NCBI GenBank assembly: GCA_030180135.1
Contig: CM058230.1
Coordinates: 105,081,503-105,145,502, forward strand
Direction of reading: 5' to 3'
From: Orychophragmus violaceus
Lineage: Eukaryota > Streptophyta > Magnoliopsida > Brassicales > Brassicaceae
DNA length: 64,000 nucleotides
The notes beneath the pieces are model-generated. The model worked only from the letters and a program-made list of their open reading frames with translations. It had not been told where the DNA came from and did not search any database. A program made the translations under genes and the position numbers. This document shows, piece by piece, positions 1-12,609 of the stretch (position 1 is its first letter; each line of letters opens with the position of its first letter).

Positions 1-3000
1 GCATGAAAAACCAAGTGTTCATGGCCCGGGAAGAATCGGGTCGAGTTTTTTCGAAAGTACCACGACCAAAACCCCTCATATGGACAGTAAGGAGGTGTGG
101 TGGAGGAAACAGGTGAAAAAAAATGACGGTATATGATAAACTGATCGTGGACTGATCCTATGCACCGTGGGACAGTCGCGGTGCATGAAAAACCAAGTGT
201 TCATGGCCCGGGAAGAATCGGGTCGAGTTTTTTCGAAAGTACCACGACAAAAACCCCTCATATGGACAGTAAGGAGGTGTGGTGGAGGAAACGGGTGAAA
301 AAAATGACGGGATAAGATAAACTGATCGTGGACTGATCCTATGCACCGTGGGACAGTCGCGGTGCATGAAAAACCAAGTGTTCATGGCCCGGGAAGAATC
401 GGGTCGAGTTTTTTTGAAAGTACCACGACCAAAACCTCTCATATGGACAGTAAGGAGGTGTGGTGGAGGAAACAGGTGAAAAAATGACGGTATATGATAA
501 ACTGATCGTGGACTGATCCTATGCACCGTGGGACAGTCGCTGTACATGAAAAACCAAGTGTTCATGGCCCGGGAAGAATCGGGTCGAGTTTTTTCGAAAG
601 TACCACGACCAAAACCCCTCATATGGACAGTAAGGAGGTGTGGTGGAGGAAACAGGTGAAAAAAAATGACGGTATATGATAAACTGATCGTGGACTGATC
701 CTATGCACCATGGGACAGTCGCGGTGCATGAAAAACCAAGTGTTCATGGCCCGGGAAGAATCGGGTCGAGTTTTTTCGAAAGTACCACGACCAAAACCCC
801 TCATATGGACAGTAAGGAGGTGTGGTGGAGGAAACAGGAGAAAAAAAATGATGGGATATGATAAACTGATCGTGGACTGATCCTATGCACCATGGGACAG
901 TCGCGGTGCAGGAAAAACCAAGTGTTCATGTCCCGGGAAGGATCGGGTCGAGTTTTTTCAAAAGTACCACGACCAAAACCCCTCATATAGACAGTAAGGA
1001 TGTGTGGTGGAGGAAACGGGTGAAAAAAATGACGGGATATGATAAACTGATCGTGGACTGATCCTATGCACCGTGGGACAGTCGCGGTGCATGGAAAACC
1101 AAGTGTTCATGGCCCGGGAAGAATCGGGTCGAGGTTTTTCGAAAGTACCACGACCAAAACCCCTCATATGGACAGTAAGGAGGTGTGGTGGAGGAAACAG
1201 GTAAAAAAAATGATGGGATAGGATAAACTGATCGTGGACTGATCCTATGCACCGTGGGACAGTCGCGGTGCATGAAAAACCAAGTGTTTATGTCCCGGGA
1301 AGGATCGGGTCGAGTTTTTTTCGAAAGTACCACGACCAAAACCCCTCATATAGACAGTAAGGAGGTGTGGTGGAGGAAACAGGTGAAAAAAATGACGGGA
1401 TATGATAAACTGATCGTGGACTGATCCTATGCACCGTGGGACAGTCGCGGTGCATGAAAAACCAAGTGTGCATGGCCCGGGAAGAATCGGGTCGAGTTTT
1501 TTCGAAAGTACCACGACCAAAACCCCTCATATGGACAGTAAGGAGGTGTGGTGGAGGAAACGGGTGAAAAAAATGACGGTATATGATAAACTGATCGTGG
1601 ACTGATCCTATGCACCGTGGGACAGTCGCGGTGCATGAAAAACCAAGTGTTCATGTCCCGGGAAGGATCGGGTCGAGTTTTTTCGAAAGTACCACGACCA
1701 AAACCCCTCATATAGACAGTAAGGAGGTGTGGTGGAGGAAACGGGTGAAAAAGAATGACGGGATAGGATAAACTGATCGTGGACTGATCCTATGCACCGT
1801 GGGACAGTCGCGGTGCATGAAAAACCAAGTGTTCATGTCCCGGGAAGGATCGGGTCGAGTTTTTTCGAAAGTACCACGACCAAAACCCCTCATATAGACA
1901 GTAAGGAGGTGTGGTGGAGGAAACGGGTGAAAAAAGTTGACGGGATAGGAGAAACTGATTGTGGACTGATCCTATGCACCGTGGGACAGTCACGGTGCAT
2001 GAAAAACCAAGTGTTCATGGCCCGGGAAGAATCGGGTCGAGTTTTTTCGATAGTACCACGACCAAAACCCCTCATATGGACAGTAAGGAGGTTTGGCGGA
2101 GGAAACGGGTGAAAAAATGACGGTATATGATAAACTGATCGTGGACTAATCCTATGCACCGTGGGACAATCGCGGTGCATGAAAAACCAAGTGTTCATGT
2201 CCCGGGAAGGATCGGGTCGAGTGTTTTCGAAAGTACCACGACCAAAACCCCTCATATAGACAGTAAGGAGGTGTGGTGGAGGAAACGGGAGAAAAAAAAA
2301 GACGGGATATGATAAACTGATCGTGGACTGATCCTATGCACCGTGGGACAGTCGCGGTACATGAAAAACCAAGTGTTCATGGCCCGGGAAGAATGGGTAG
2401 TTTTTTCGAAAGTACCACGACCAAAACTCCTCATATGGACAGTAAGGAGGTGTGGTGGAGGAAACGGGTGAAAACAAATGACGGTATATGATAAACTGAT
2501 CGTGCACTGATCCTATGCACCGTGGGACAGTCGCGGTGCTTGAAAAACCAAGTGTTCATGTCTCGGGAAGGATCGGGTCGAGTTTTTTCGAAAGTACCAC
2601 GACCAAAACCCCTCATATAGACAGTAAGGAGGTGTGGTGGAGGAAACGGGTGAAAAAAATGACGGGATATGATAAACTGATCGTGGACTGATCCTATTCA
2701 CCGTGGGACAGTCGCGGTGCATGAAAAACCAAGTGTTCATGGCCCAGGAAGAATCGGGTCGAGTTTTTTCGAAAGTACCACGACCAAAACCCCTCATATG
2801 GACAGTAAGGAGGTGTGGTGGAGGAAACAGGTGAAAAAAAATGACGGGATAGGATAAACTGATCGTGGACTGATCCTATGCACCGTGGGACAGTCGCGGT
2901 GCATGAAAAACCAAGTGTTCATGTCCCGGGAAGGATCGGGTCGAGTTTTTTCGAAAGTACCACGACCAAAACCCCTCATATAGACAGTAAGGAGGTGTCA

Positions 3001-3180
3001 TGGAGGAAACGGGTGGAAAAAAAATGACGGGATATGATAAACTGATCGTGGACTGATCCTATGCACCGTGGGACAGTCGCGGTGCATGAAAAACCAAGTG
3101 TTCATGTCCCGGGAAGGATCGGGTCGAGTTTTTTCGAAAGTACCGCGACCAAAATCCCTCATATGGACAGTAAGGAGGTG
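1..3180. repeat. Most diverged, least ordered part of the satellite array
   Basis: Monomers here carry many private variants not seen in the rest of the array. Examples are GAGAAACTGATTGTGG near 1950, TTTGGCGGAGG near 2092, an A run joined to GACGGG near 2285, a compressed GAATGGGTAG replacing the usual GAATCGGGTCGAG near 2392, and TGTCATGGAGG near 2996. I could not match this stretch as a block to any later segment, although single A- and B-type monomers are clearly the same family. It may be an older or less homogenised part of the array. Because the array continues left of the window, it is not necessarily its edge. Confidence 0.6.
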
Positions 3181-3429
3181 TGGTGGAGGAAACATGTGAA
3201 AAAAAAATGACGGTATATGATAAACCGATCGTGGACTGATCCTATGCACCGTCGGACAGTCGCGGTGCATGAAAAACCAAGTGTTCATGGCCCGGGAAGA
3301 ATCGGGTCGAGTATTTTCGAAAGTACCACGACAAAAACCCCTCATATGGACAGTAAGGAGGTGTGGTGGAGGAAACGGGTGAAAAAAATGACGGGATAAG
3401 ATAAACTGATCGTGGACTGATCCTATGCA

Positions 3430-5789
3430 CCGTGGGACAGTCGCGGTGCATGAAAAACCAAGTGTTCATGGCCCGAGAAGAATCGGGTCGAGTTTTTTCG
3501 AAAGTACCACGACCAAAACCCCTCATATGGACAGTAAGGAGGTGTGGTGGAGGAAACAGGTGAAAAAATGACGGTATATGATAAACTGATCGTGGACTGA
3601 TCCTATGCACCGTGGGACAGTCGCGGTGCATGAAAAACCAAGTGTTCATGGCCCGGGAAGAATCGGGTCGAGTTTTTTCGAAAGTACCACGACCAAAACC
3701 CCTCATATGGACAGTAAGGAGGTGTGGTGGAGGAAACAGGTGAAAAAAATGACGGTATATGATAAACTGATCGTGGACTGATCCTATGCACCGTGGGACA
3801 GTCGCGGTGCATGAAAAACCAAGTGTTCATGGCCCGGGAAGAATCGGGTCGAGTTTTTTCGAAAGTACCACGACAAAAAGCCCTCATATGGACAATAAGG
3901 AGGTGTGGTGGTGGAAACGGGTGAAAAAAATGACGGGATAAGATAAACTGATCGTGGACTGATCCTATGCACCGTGGGACAGTCGCGGTGCATGAAAAAC
4001 CAAGTGTTCATGGCCCGGGAAGAATCGGGTCGAGTTTTTTCGAAAGTACCACGACCAAAACCTCTCATATGGACAGTAAGGAGGTGTGGTGGAGGAAACA
4101 GGTGAAAAAATGACGGTATATGATAAACTGATCGTGGACTGATCCTATGCACCATGGGACAGTCGCGGTACATGAAAAACCAAGTGTTCATGGCCCGGGA
4201 AGAATCGGGTCGAGTTTTTTCGAAAGTACCATGACCAAAACCCCTCATATGGACAGTAAGGAGGTGTGGTGTAGGAAACAGGTGGAAAAAAATGACGGTA
4301 TATGATAAACTGATCGTGGACTGATCCTATGCACCATGGGACAGTCGCGGTGCATGAAAAACCAAGTGTTCAGGGCCCGGGAAGAATCGGGTCGAGTTTT
4401 TTCGAAAGTACCACGACCAAAACCCCTCATTTGGACAGTAAGGAGGTGTGGTGGAGGAAACAGGAGAAAAAAAATGACGGGATATGATAAACTGATCGTG
4501 GACTGATCCTATGCACCATGGGACAGTCGCGGTGCAGGAAAAACCAAGTGTTCATGTCCCGGGAAGGATCGGGTCGAGTTTTTTCAAAAGTACCATGACC
4601 AAAACCCCTCATATAGACAGTAAGGAGGTGTGGTGGAGGAAACGGGTGAAAAAAATGACGGGATATGATAAACTGATCGTGGACTGATCCTATGCACCGT
4701 GGGACAGTCGCGATGCATGGAAAACCAAGTGTTCATGGCCCGGGAAGAATCGGGTCGAGTTTTTTCGAAAGTACCACGACCAAAACCCCTCATATGGACA
4801 GTAAGGAGGTGTGGTGGAGGAAACAGGTAAAAAAAATGATGGGATAGGATAAACTGATCGTGGACTGGTCCTATGCACCGTGGGATAGTCGCGGTGCATG
4901 AAAAACCAAGTGTTCATGTCCCGGGAAGGATCGGGTCGAGTTTTTTCGAAAGTACCACGACCAAAACCCCTCATATAGACAGTAAGGAGGTGTGGTGGAG
5001 GAAACGGGTGAAAAAAAAATGACGAGATATGATAAACTGATCATGGACTGATCCTATGCACCGTGGGACAGTCGCGGTGCATGAAAAACCAAGTGTTCAT
5101 GGCCCGGGAAGAATCGGGTCGAGTTTTTTCGAAAGTACCACGACCAAAACCCCTCATATGGACAGTAAGGAGGTGTGGTGGAGGAAACAGGTGAAAAAAA
5201 AATGACGGGATAGGATAAACTGATCGTGGACTGATCCTAAGCACCGTGGGACAGTCGCGGTGCATGAAAAACCAAGTGTTCATGTCCCGGGAAGGATCGG
5301 GTCGAGTTTTTTCGAAAGTACCACGACCAAAACCCCTCATATAGACAGTAAGGAGGTGTGGTGGAGGAAACGGGTGAAAAAAATGACGGGATATGATAAA
5401 CTGATCGTGGACTGATCCTATGTACTATGGGACAGTCGCGGTGCATGAAAAACCAAGTGTTCATGGCCCGGGAAGAATCAGGTCGAGTTTTTTCGAAAGT
5501 ACCATGACCAAAACCCCTCATATGGACAGTAAGGAGGTGTGGTGGAGGAAACGGGTGAAAACAAAATGACGGTATATGATAAACTGATCGTGGAGTGTTC
5601 CTATGCACCGTGGGACAGTCGCGGTGCATGAAAAACCAAGTGTTCATGTCCCGGGAAGGATCGGGTCGAGTTTTTTCGAAAGTACCACGACCAAAACGCC
5701 TCATATAGACAGTAAGGAGGTGTGGTGGAGGAAACATGTGAAAAAAAATGACGGTATATGATAAACCGATCGTGGACTGATCCTATGCA
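3430..5789. repeat. 13-monomer higher-order repeat, copy 1 (2.36 kb)
   Basis: This block recurs immediately downstream at an offset of 2360 bp with the same order of private variants: GGCCCGAGAAG (3472, 5832), ACAAAAAGCCC (near 3873 and 6233), CCTCTCATATGG (near 4051 and 6421), GGTGTAGG, a CTCATTTGG monomer and a GTGGAGTGTTCC monomer. The period is 13 monomers. Shared rare variants in the same order show that the unit copied was the block, not the single monomer. Confidence 0.75.
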
Positions 5790-8060
5790 CCGTCGGACAG
5801 TCGCGGTGCATGAAAAACCAAGTGTTCATGGCCCGAGAAGAATCGGGTCGAGTTTTTTCGAAAGTACCACGACCAAAACCCCTCATATGGACAGTAAGGA
5901 GGTGTGGTGGAGGAAACAGGTGAAAAAATGACGGTATATGATAAACTGATCGTGGACTGATCCTATGCACCGTGGGACAGTCGCGGTGCATGAAAAACCA
6001 AGTGTTCATGGCCCGGGAAGAATCGGGTCGAGTTTTTTCGAAAGTACCACGACCAAAACCCCTCATATGGACAGTAAGGAGGTGTGGTGGAGGAAACAGG
6101 TGAAAAAAATGACGGTATATGATAAACTGATCGTGGACTGATCCTATGCACCGTGGGACAGTCGCGGTGCATGAAAAACCAAGTGTTCATGGCCCGGGAA
6201 GAATCGGGTCGAGTTTTTTCGAAAGTACCACGACAAAAAGCCCTCATATGGACAGTAAGGAGGTGTGGTGGAGGAAACGGGTGAAAAAAATGACGGGATA
6301 AGATAAACTGATCGTGGACTGATCCTATGCACCGTGGGACAGTCGCGGTGCATGAAAAACCAAGTGTTCATGGCCCGGGAAGAATCGGGTCGAGTTTTTT
6401 CGAAAGTACCACGACCAAAACCTCTCATATGGACAGTAAGGAGGTGTGGTGGAGGAAACAGGTGAAAAAATGACGGTATATGATAAACTGATCGTGGACT
6501 GATCCTATGCACCGTGGGACAGTCGCGGTACATGAAAAACCAAGTGTTCATGGCCCGGGAAGAATCGGGTCGAGTTTTTTCGAAAGTACCACGACCAAAA
6601 CCCCTCATATGGACAGTAAGGAGGTGTGGTGTAGGAAACAGGTGGAAAAAAATGACGGTATATGATAAACTGATCGTGGACTGATCCTATGCACCATGGG
6701 ACAGTCGCGGTGCATGAAAAACCAAGTGTTCATGGCCCGGGAAGAATCGGGTCGAGTTTTTTCGAAAGTACCACGACCAAAACCCCTCATTTGGACAGTA
6801 AGGAGGTGTGGTGGAGGAAACAGGAGAAAAAAAATGACGGGATATGATAAACTGATCGTGGACTGATCCTATGCACCATGGGACAGTCGCGGTGCAGGAA
6901 AAACCAAGTGTTCATGTCCCGGGAAGGATCGGGTCGAGTTTTTTCAAAAGTACCACGACCAAAACCCCTCATATAGACAGTAAGGAGGTGTGGTGGAGGA
7001 AACGGGTGAAAAAAATGACGGGATATGATAAACTGATCGTGGACTGATCCTATGCACCGTGGGACAGTCGCGGTGCATGGAAAACCAAGTGTTCATGGCC
7101 CGGGAAGAATCGGGTCTAGTTTTTTCGAAAGTACCACGACCAAAACCCCTCATATGGACAGTAAGGAGGTGTGGTGGAGGAAACAGGTAAAAAAATGATG
7201 GGATAGGATAAACTGATCGTGGACTGGTCCTATGCACCGTGGGATAGTCGCGGTGCATGAAAAACCAAGTGTTCATGTCCCGGGAAGGATCGGGTCGAGT
7301 TTTTTCGAAAGTACCACGACCAAAACCCCTCATATAGACAGTAAGGAGGTGTGGTGGAGGAAACGGGTGAAAAAAAAATGACGAGATATGATAAACTGAT
7401 CATGGACTGATCCTATGCACCGTGGGACAGTCGCGGTGCATGAAAAACCAAGTGTTCATGGCCCGGGAAGAATCGGGTCGAGTTTTTTCGAAAGTACCAC
7501 GACCAAAACCCCTCATATGGACAGTAAGGAGGTGTGGTGGAGGAAACAGGTGAAAAAAAAAATGACGGGATAGGATAAACTGATCGTGGACTGATCCTAT
7601 GCACCGTGGGACAGTCGCGGTGCATGAAAAACCAAGTGTTCATGTCCCGGGAAGGATCGGGTCGAGTTTTTTCGAAAGTACCACGACCAAAACCCCTCAT
7701 ATAGACAGTAAGGAGGTGTGGTGGAGGAAACGGGTGAAAAAAATGACGGGATATGATAAACTGATCGTGGACTGATCCTATGTACTGTGGGACAGTCGCG
7801 GTGCATGAAAAACCAAGTGTTCATGGCCCGGGAAGAATCAGGTCGAGTTTTTTCGAAAGTACCATGACCAAAACCCCTCATATGGACAGTAAGGAGGTGT
7901 GGTGGAGGAAACGGGTGAAAACAAAATGACGGTATATGATAAACTGATCGTGGAGTGTTCCTATGCACCGTGGGACAGTCGCGGTGCATGAAAAACCAAG
8001 TGTTCATGTCCCGGGAAGGATCGGGTCGAGTTTTTTCGAAAGTACCACGACCAAAACGCC
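5790..8060. repeat. 13-monomer higher-order repeat, copy 2
   Basis: Second copy of the 2.36-kb block. Its entry point is a fused monomer near 5720-5840. That monomer has the AACATGTG and GTCGGACAG variants of the monomer at 3195-3255 but continues with the GGCCCGAGAAG variant of the next monomer (3472). This is the footprint expected when unequal exchange removes one repeat between two neighbours. Confidence 0.72.
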
Positions 8061-11000
8061 TCATATAGACAGTAAGGAGGTGTGGTGGAGGAAACGGGTG
8101 AAAAAAATGACGGGATATGATAAACTGATCATGGACTAATCCTATGCACCGTGGGACAGTCGCGGTGCATGAAAAACCAAGTGTTCATGGCCCGGGAAGA
8201 ATCGGGTCGAGTTTTTTCGAAAGTACCACGACAAAAAGCCCTCATATGGACAGTAAGGAGGTGTGGTGGAGGAAACAGGTAAAAAAAATGATGGGATAGG
8301 ATAAACTGATCGTGGACTGGTCCTATGCACCGTGGGATAGTCGCGGTGCATGAAAAACCAAGTGTTCATGTCCCGGGAAGGATCGGGTCGAGTTTTTTCG
8401 AAAGTACCACGACCAAAACCCCTCATATAGACAGTAAGGAGGTGTGGTGGAGGAAACGGGTGAAAAAAAAATGACGAGATATGATAAACTGATCATGGAC
8501 TGATCCTATGCACCGTGGGACAGTCGCGGTGCATGAAAAACCAAGTGTTCATGGCCCGGGAAGAATCGGGTCGAGTTTTTTCGAAAGTACCACGACCAAA
8601 ACCCCTCATATGGACAGTAAGGAGGTGTGGTGGAGGAAACAGGTGAAAAAAAAATGACGGGATAGGATAAACTGATCGTGGACTGATCCTATGCACCGTG
8701 GGACAGTCGCGGTGCATGAAAAACCAAGTGTTCATGTCCCGGGAAGGATCGGGTCGAGTTTTTTCGAAAGTACCACGACCAAAACCCCTCATATAGACAG
8801 TAAGGAGGTGTGGTGGAGGAAACGGGTGAAAAAAATGACGGGATATGATAAACTGATCGTGGACTGATCCTATGTACTGTGGGACAATCGCGGTGCATGA
8901 AAAACCAAGTGTTCATGGCCCGGGAAGAATCAGGTCGAGTTTTTTCGAAAGTACCATGACCAAAACCCCTCATATGGACAGTAAGGAGGTGTGGTGGAGG
9001 AAACGGGTGAAAACAAAATGACGGTATATGATAAACTGATCGTGGAGTGTTCCTATGCACCGTGGGACAGTCGCGGTGCATGAAAAACCAAGTGTTCATG
9101 TCCCGGGAAGGATCGGGTCGAGTTTTTTCGAAAGTACCACGACCAAAACGCCTCATATAGACAGTAAGGAGGTGTGGTGGAGGAAACATGTGAAAAAAAA
9201 ATGACGGTATATGATAAACCGATCGTGGACTGATCCTATGCACCGTCGGACAGTCGCGGTGCATGAAAAACCAAGTGTTCATGGCCCGGGAAGAATCGGG
9301 TCGAGTTTTTTCGAAAGTACCACGACAAAAACCCCTCATATGGACAGTAAGGAGGTGTGGTGGAGGAAACGGGTGAAAAAATGACGGGATAAGATAAACT
9401 GATCGTGGACTGATCCTATGCACCGTGGGACAGTCGCGGTGCATGAAAAACCAAGTGTTCATGGCCCGAGAAGAATCGGGTCGAGTTTTTTCGAAAGTAC
9501 CACGACCAAAACCCCTCATATGGACAGTAAGGAGGTGTGGTGGAGGAAACAGGTGAAAAAATGACGGTATATGATAAACTGATCGTGGACTGATCCTATG
9601 CACCGTGGGACAGTCGCGGTGCATGAAAAACCAAGTGTTCATGGCCCGGGAAGAATCGGGTCGAGTTTTTTCGAAAGTACCACGACCAAAACCCCTCATA
9701 TGGACAGTAAGGAGGTGTGGTGGAGGAAACAGGTGAAAAAAATGACGGTATATGATAAACTGATCGTGGACTGATCCTATGCACCGTGGGACAGTCGCGG
9801 TGCATGAAAAACCAAGTGTTCATGGCCCGGGAAGAATCGGGTCGAGTTTTTTCGAAAGTACCACGACAAAAAGCCCTCATATGGACAGTAAGGAGGTGTG
9901 GTGGAGGAAACGGGTGAAAAAAATGACGGGATAAGATAAACTGATCGTGGACTGATCCTATGCACCGTGGGACAGTCGCGGTGCATGAAAAACCAAGTGT
10001 TCATGGCCCGGGAAGAATCGGGTCGAGTTTTTTCGAAAGTACCACGACCAAAACCTCTCATATGGACAGTAAGGAGGTGTGGTGGAGGAAACAGGTGAAA
10101 AAATGACGGTATATGATAAACTGATCGTGGACTGATCCTATGCACCGTGGGACAGTCGCGGTACATGAAAAACCAAGTGTTCATGGCCCGGGAAGAATCG
10201 GGTCGAGTTTTTTCGAAAGTACCACGACCAAAACCCCTCATATGGACAGTAAGGAGGTGTGGTGTAGGAAACATGTGGAAAAAAATGACGGTATATGATA
10301 AACTGATCGTGGACTGATCCTATGCACCATGGGACAGTCGCGGTGCATGAAAAACCAAGTGTTCATGGCCCGGGAAGAATCGGGTCGAGTTTTTTCGAAA
10401 GTACCACGACCAAAACCCCTCATTTGGACAGTAAGGAGGTGTGGTGGAGGAAACAGGAGAAAAAAAATGACGGGATATGATAAACTGATCGTGGACTGAT
10501 CCTATGCACCATGGGACAGTCGCGGTGCAGGAAAAACCAAGTGTTCATGTCCCGGGAAGGATCGGGTCGAGTTTTTTCGAAAGTACCACGACCAAAACCC
10601 CTCATATAGACAGTAAGGAGGTGTGGTGGAGGAAACGGGTGAAAAAAATGACGGGATATGATAAACTGATCGTGGACTGATCATATGCACTGTGGGACAG
10701 TCGCGGTGCATGAAAAACCAAGTGTTCATGGCCCGGGAAGAATCAGGTCGAGTTTTTTCGAAAGTACCATGACCAAAACCCCTCATATGGACAGTAAGGA
10801 GGTGTGGTGGAGGAAACGGGTGAAAACAAAATGACGGTATATGATAAACTGATCGTGGAGTGTTCCTATGCACCGTGGGACAGTCGCGGTGCATGAAAAA
10901 CCAAGTGTTCATGTCCCGGGAAGGATCGGGTCGAGTTTTTTCGAAAGTACCACGACCAAAACGCCTCATATAGACAGTAAGGAGGTGTGGTGGAGGAAAC

Positions 11001-11355
11001 GGGTGAAAAAAATGACGGGATATGATAAACTGATCATGGACTAATCCTATGCACCGTGGGACAGTCGCGGTGCATGAAAAACCAAGTGTTCATGGCCCGG
11101 GAAGAATCGGGTCGAGTTTTTTCGAAAGTACCACGACCAAAACCCCTCATATGGACAGTAAGGAGGTGTGGTGGTGGAAACAGGTGAAAAAAATGACGGT
11201 ATATGATAAACTGATCGTGGACTGATCCTATGCACCATGGGACAGTCGTGGTGCATGAAAAACCAAGTGTTCATGGCCCGGGAAGAATCGGGTTGAGTTT
11301 TTTCGAAAGTACCACGACCAAAACCCCTCATATGGACAGTAAGGAGGTGTGGTGG
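7403..11355. repeat. Segmental duplication within the satellite, copy 1 (3.95 kb)
   Basis: This stretch is repeated 7.44 kb to the right with the same order of variants, including a GGGACAATCG monomer at 8881 matched at 16323 and identical runs of seven-monomer open frames (8689-9699 and 16131-17141). The left limit is where the preceding A-run and GACGAGATATG variants stop matching. The right limit is where GGAGAAAA versus GGGTGAAA diverge. Confidence 0.75.
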
Positions 11356-12609
11356 AGGAAACAGGAGAAAAAAAATGACGGTATATGATAAACTGATCGT
11401 GGACTGATCCTATGCACCGTGGGACAGTCCCGGTGCAGGAAAAACCAAGTGTTCATGTCCCGGGAAGGATCGGGTCGAGTTTTTTCTAAAGTACCACGAC
11501 CAAAACCCCTCATATAGACAGTAAGGAGGTGTGGTGGAGGAAACGGGTGAAAAAAATGACGGGATATGATAAACTGATCGTGGACTGATCCTATGCACCG
11601 TGGGACAGTCGCGGTGCATGAAAAACCAAGTGTTCATGTCCCGGGAAGGATCAGGTCGAGTTTTTTCGAAAGTACCACGACCAAAACCCCTCATATAGAC
11701 AGTAAGGAGGTGTGGTGGAGGAAACAGGTGAAAAAAAATGACGGGATATGATAAACTGATCGTGGACTGATCCTATGCACCGTGGGACAGTCGCGGTGCA
11801 TGAAAAACCAAGTGTTCATGGCCCGGGAAGAATCGGGTCGAGTTTTTTCGAAAGTACCACGACCAAAACCCCTCATATGGACAGTAAGGAGGTGTGGTGG
11901 AGGAAACGGGTGAAAAAAATGACGGTATATGATAAACTGATCGTGGACTGATCCTATGCACCGTGGGACAGTCGCGGTGCATGAAAAACCAAGTGTTCAT
12001 GTCCCGGGAAGGATCGGGTCGAGTTTTTTAAGTACCACGACCAAAACCCCTCATATAGACAGTAAGGAGGTGTGGTGGAGGAAACGGGTGAAAAAGAATG
12101 ACGGGATAGGATAAACTGATCGTGGACTGATCCTATGCACCGTGGGACAGTCGCGGTACATGAAAAACAAAGTGTTCATGGCCCGGGAAGAATCGGGTCG
12201 AGTTTTTTCGAAAGTACCACAACCAAAACCCCTCATATGGACAGTAAGGAGGTGTGTTGGAGGAAACGAGTGAAAAAAATGACGGTATATGATAAACTGA
12301 TCGTGGACTGATCCTATGCACCGTGGGACAGTCGCGGTGCATGAAAAACCAAGTGTTCATGTCCCGGGAAGGATCGGCTCGAGTTTTTTCGAAAGTACCA
12401 CGACCAAAACCCCTCATATGGACAGTAAGGAGATGTGGTGGAGGAAACATGTGAAAAAAAAATGACGGTATATGATAAACCGATCGTGGACTGATCCTAT
12501 GCACCGTGGGACAGTCGCGGTGCATGAAAAACAAAGTGTTCATGGCCCGGGAAGAATCGGGTCGAGTTTTTTCGAAAGTACCACGACCAAAACCCCTCAT
12601 ATGGACAGT

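Noticed and set aside
152..190. Hammerhead-ribozyme-like order CTGAT - perfect 8-bp stem - GAAA in each monomer, with ATCGTGG and GTACCACGA that could pair as stem I
   Set aside because: The essential GA after CTGAT is CC, an extra A separates the possible stem I from CTGAT, and no stem III forms next to GAAA. The catalytic core is not met, so it is kept only as a hairpin.
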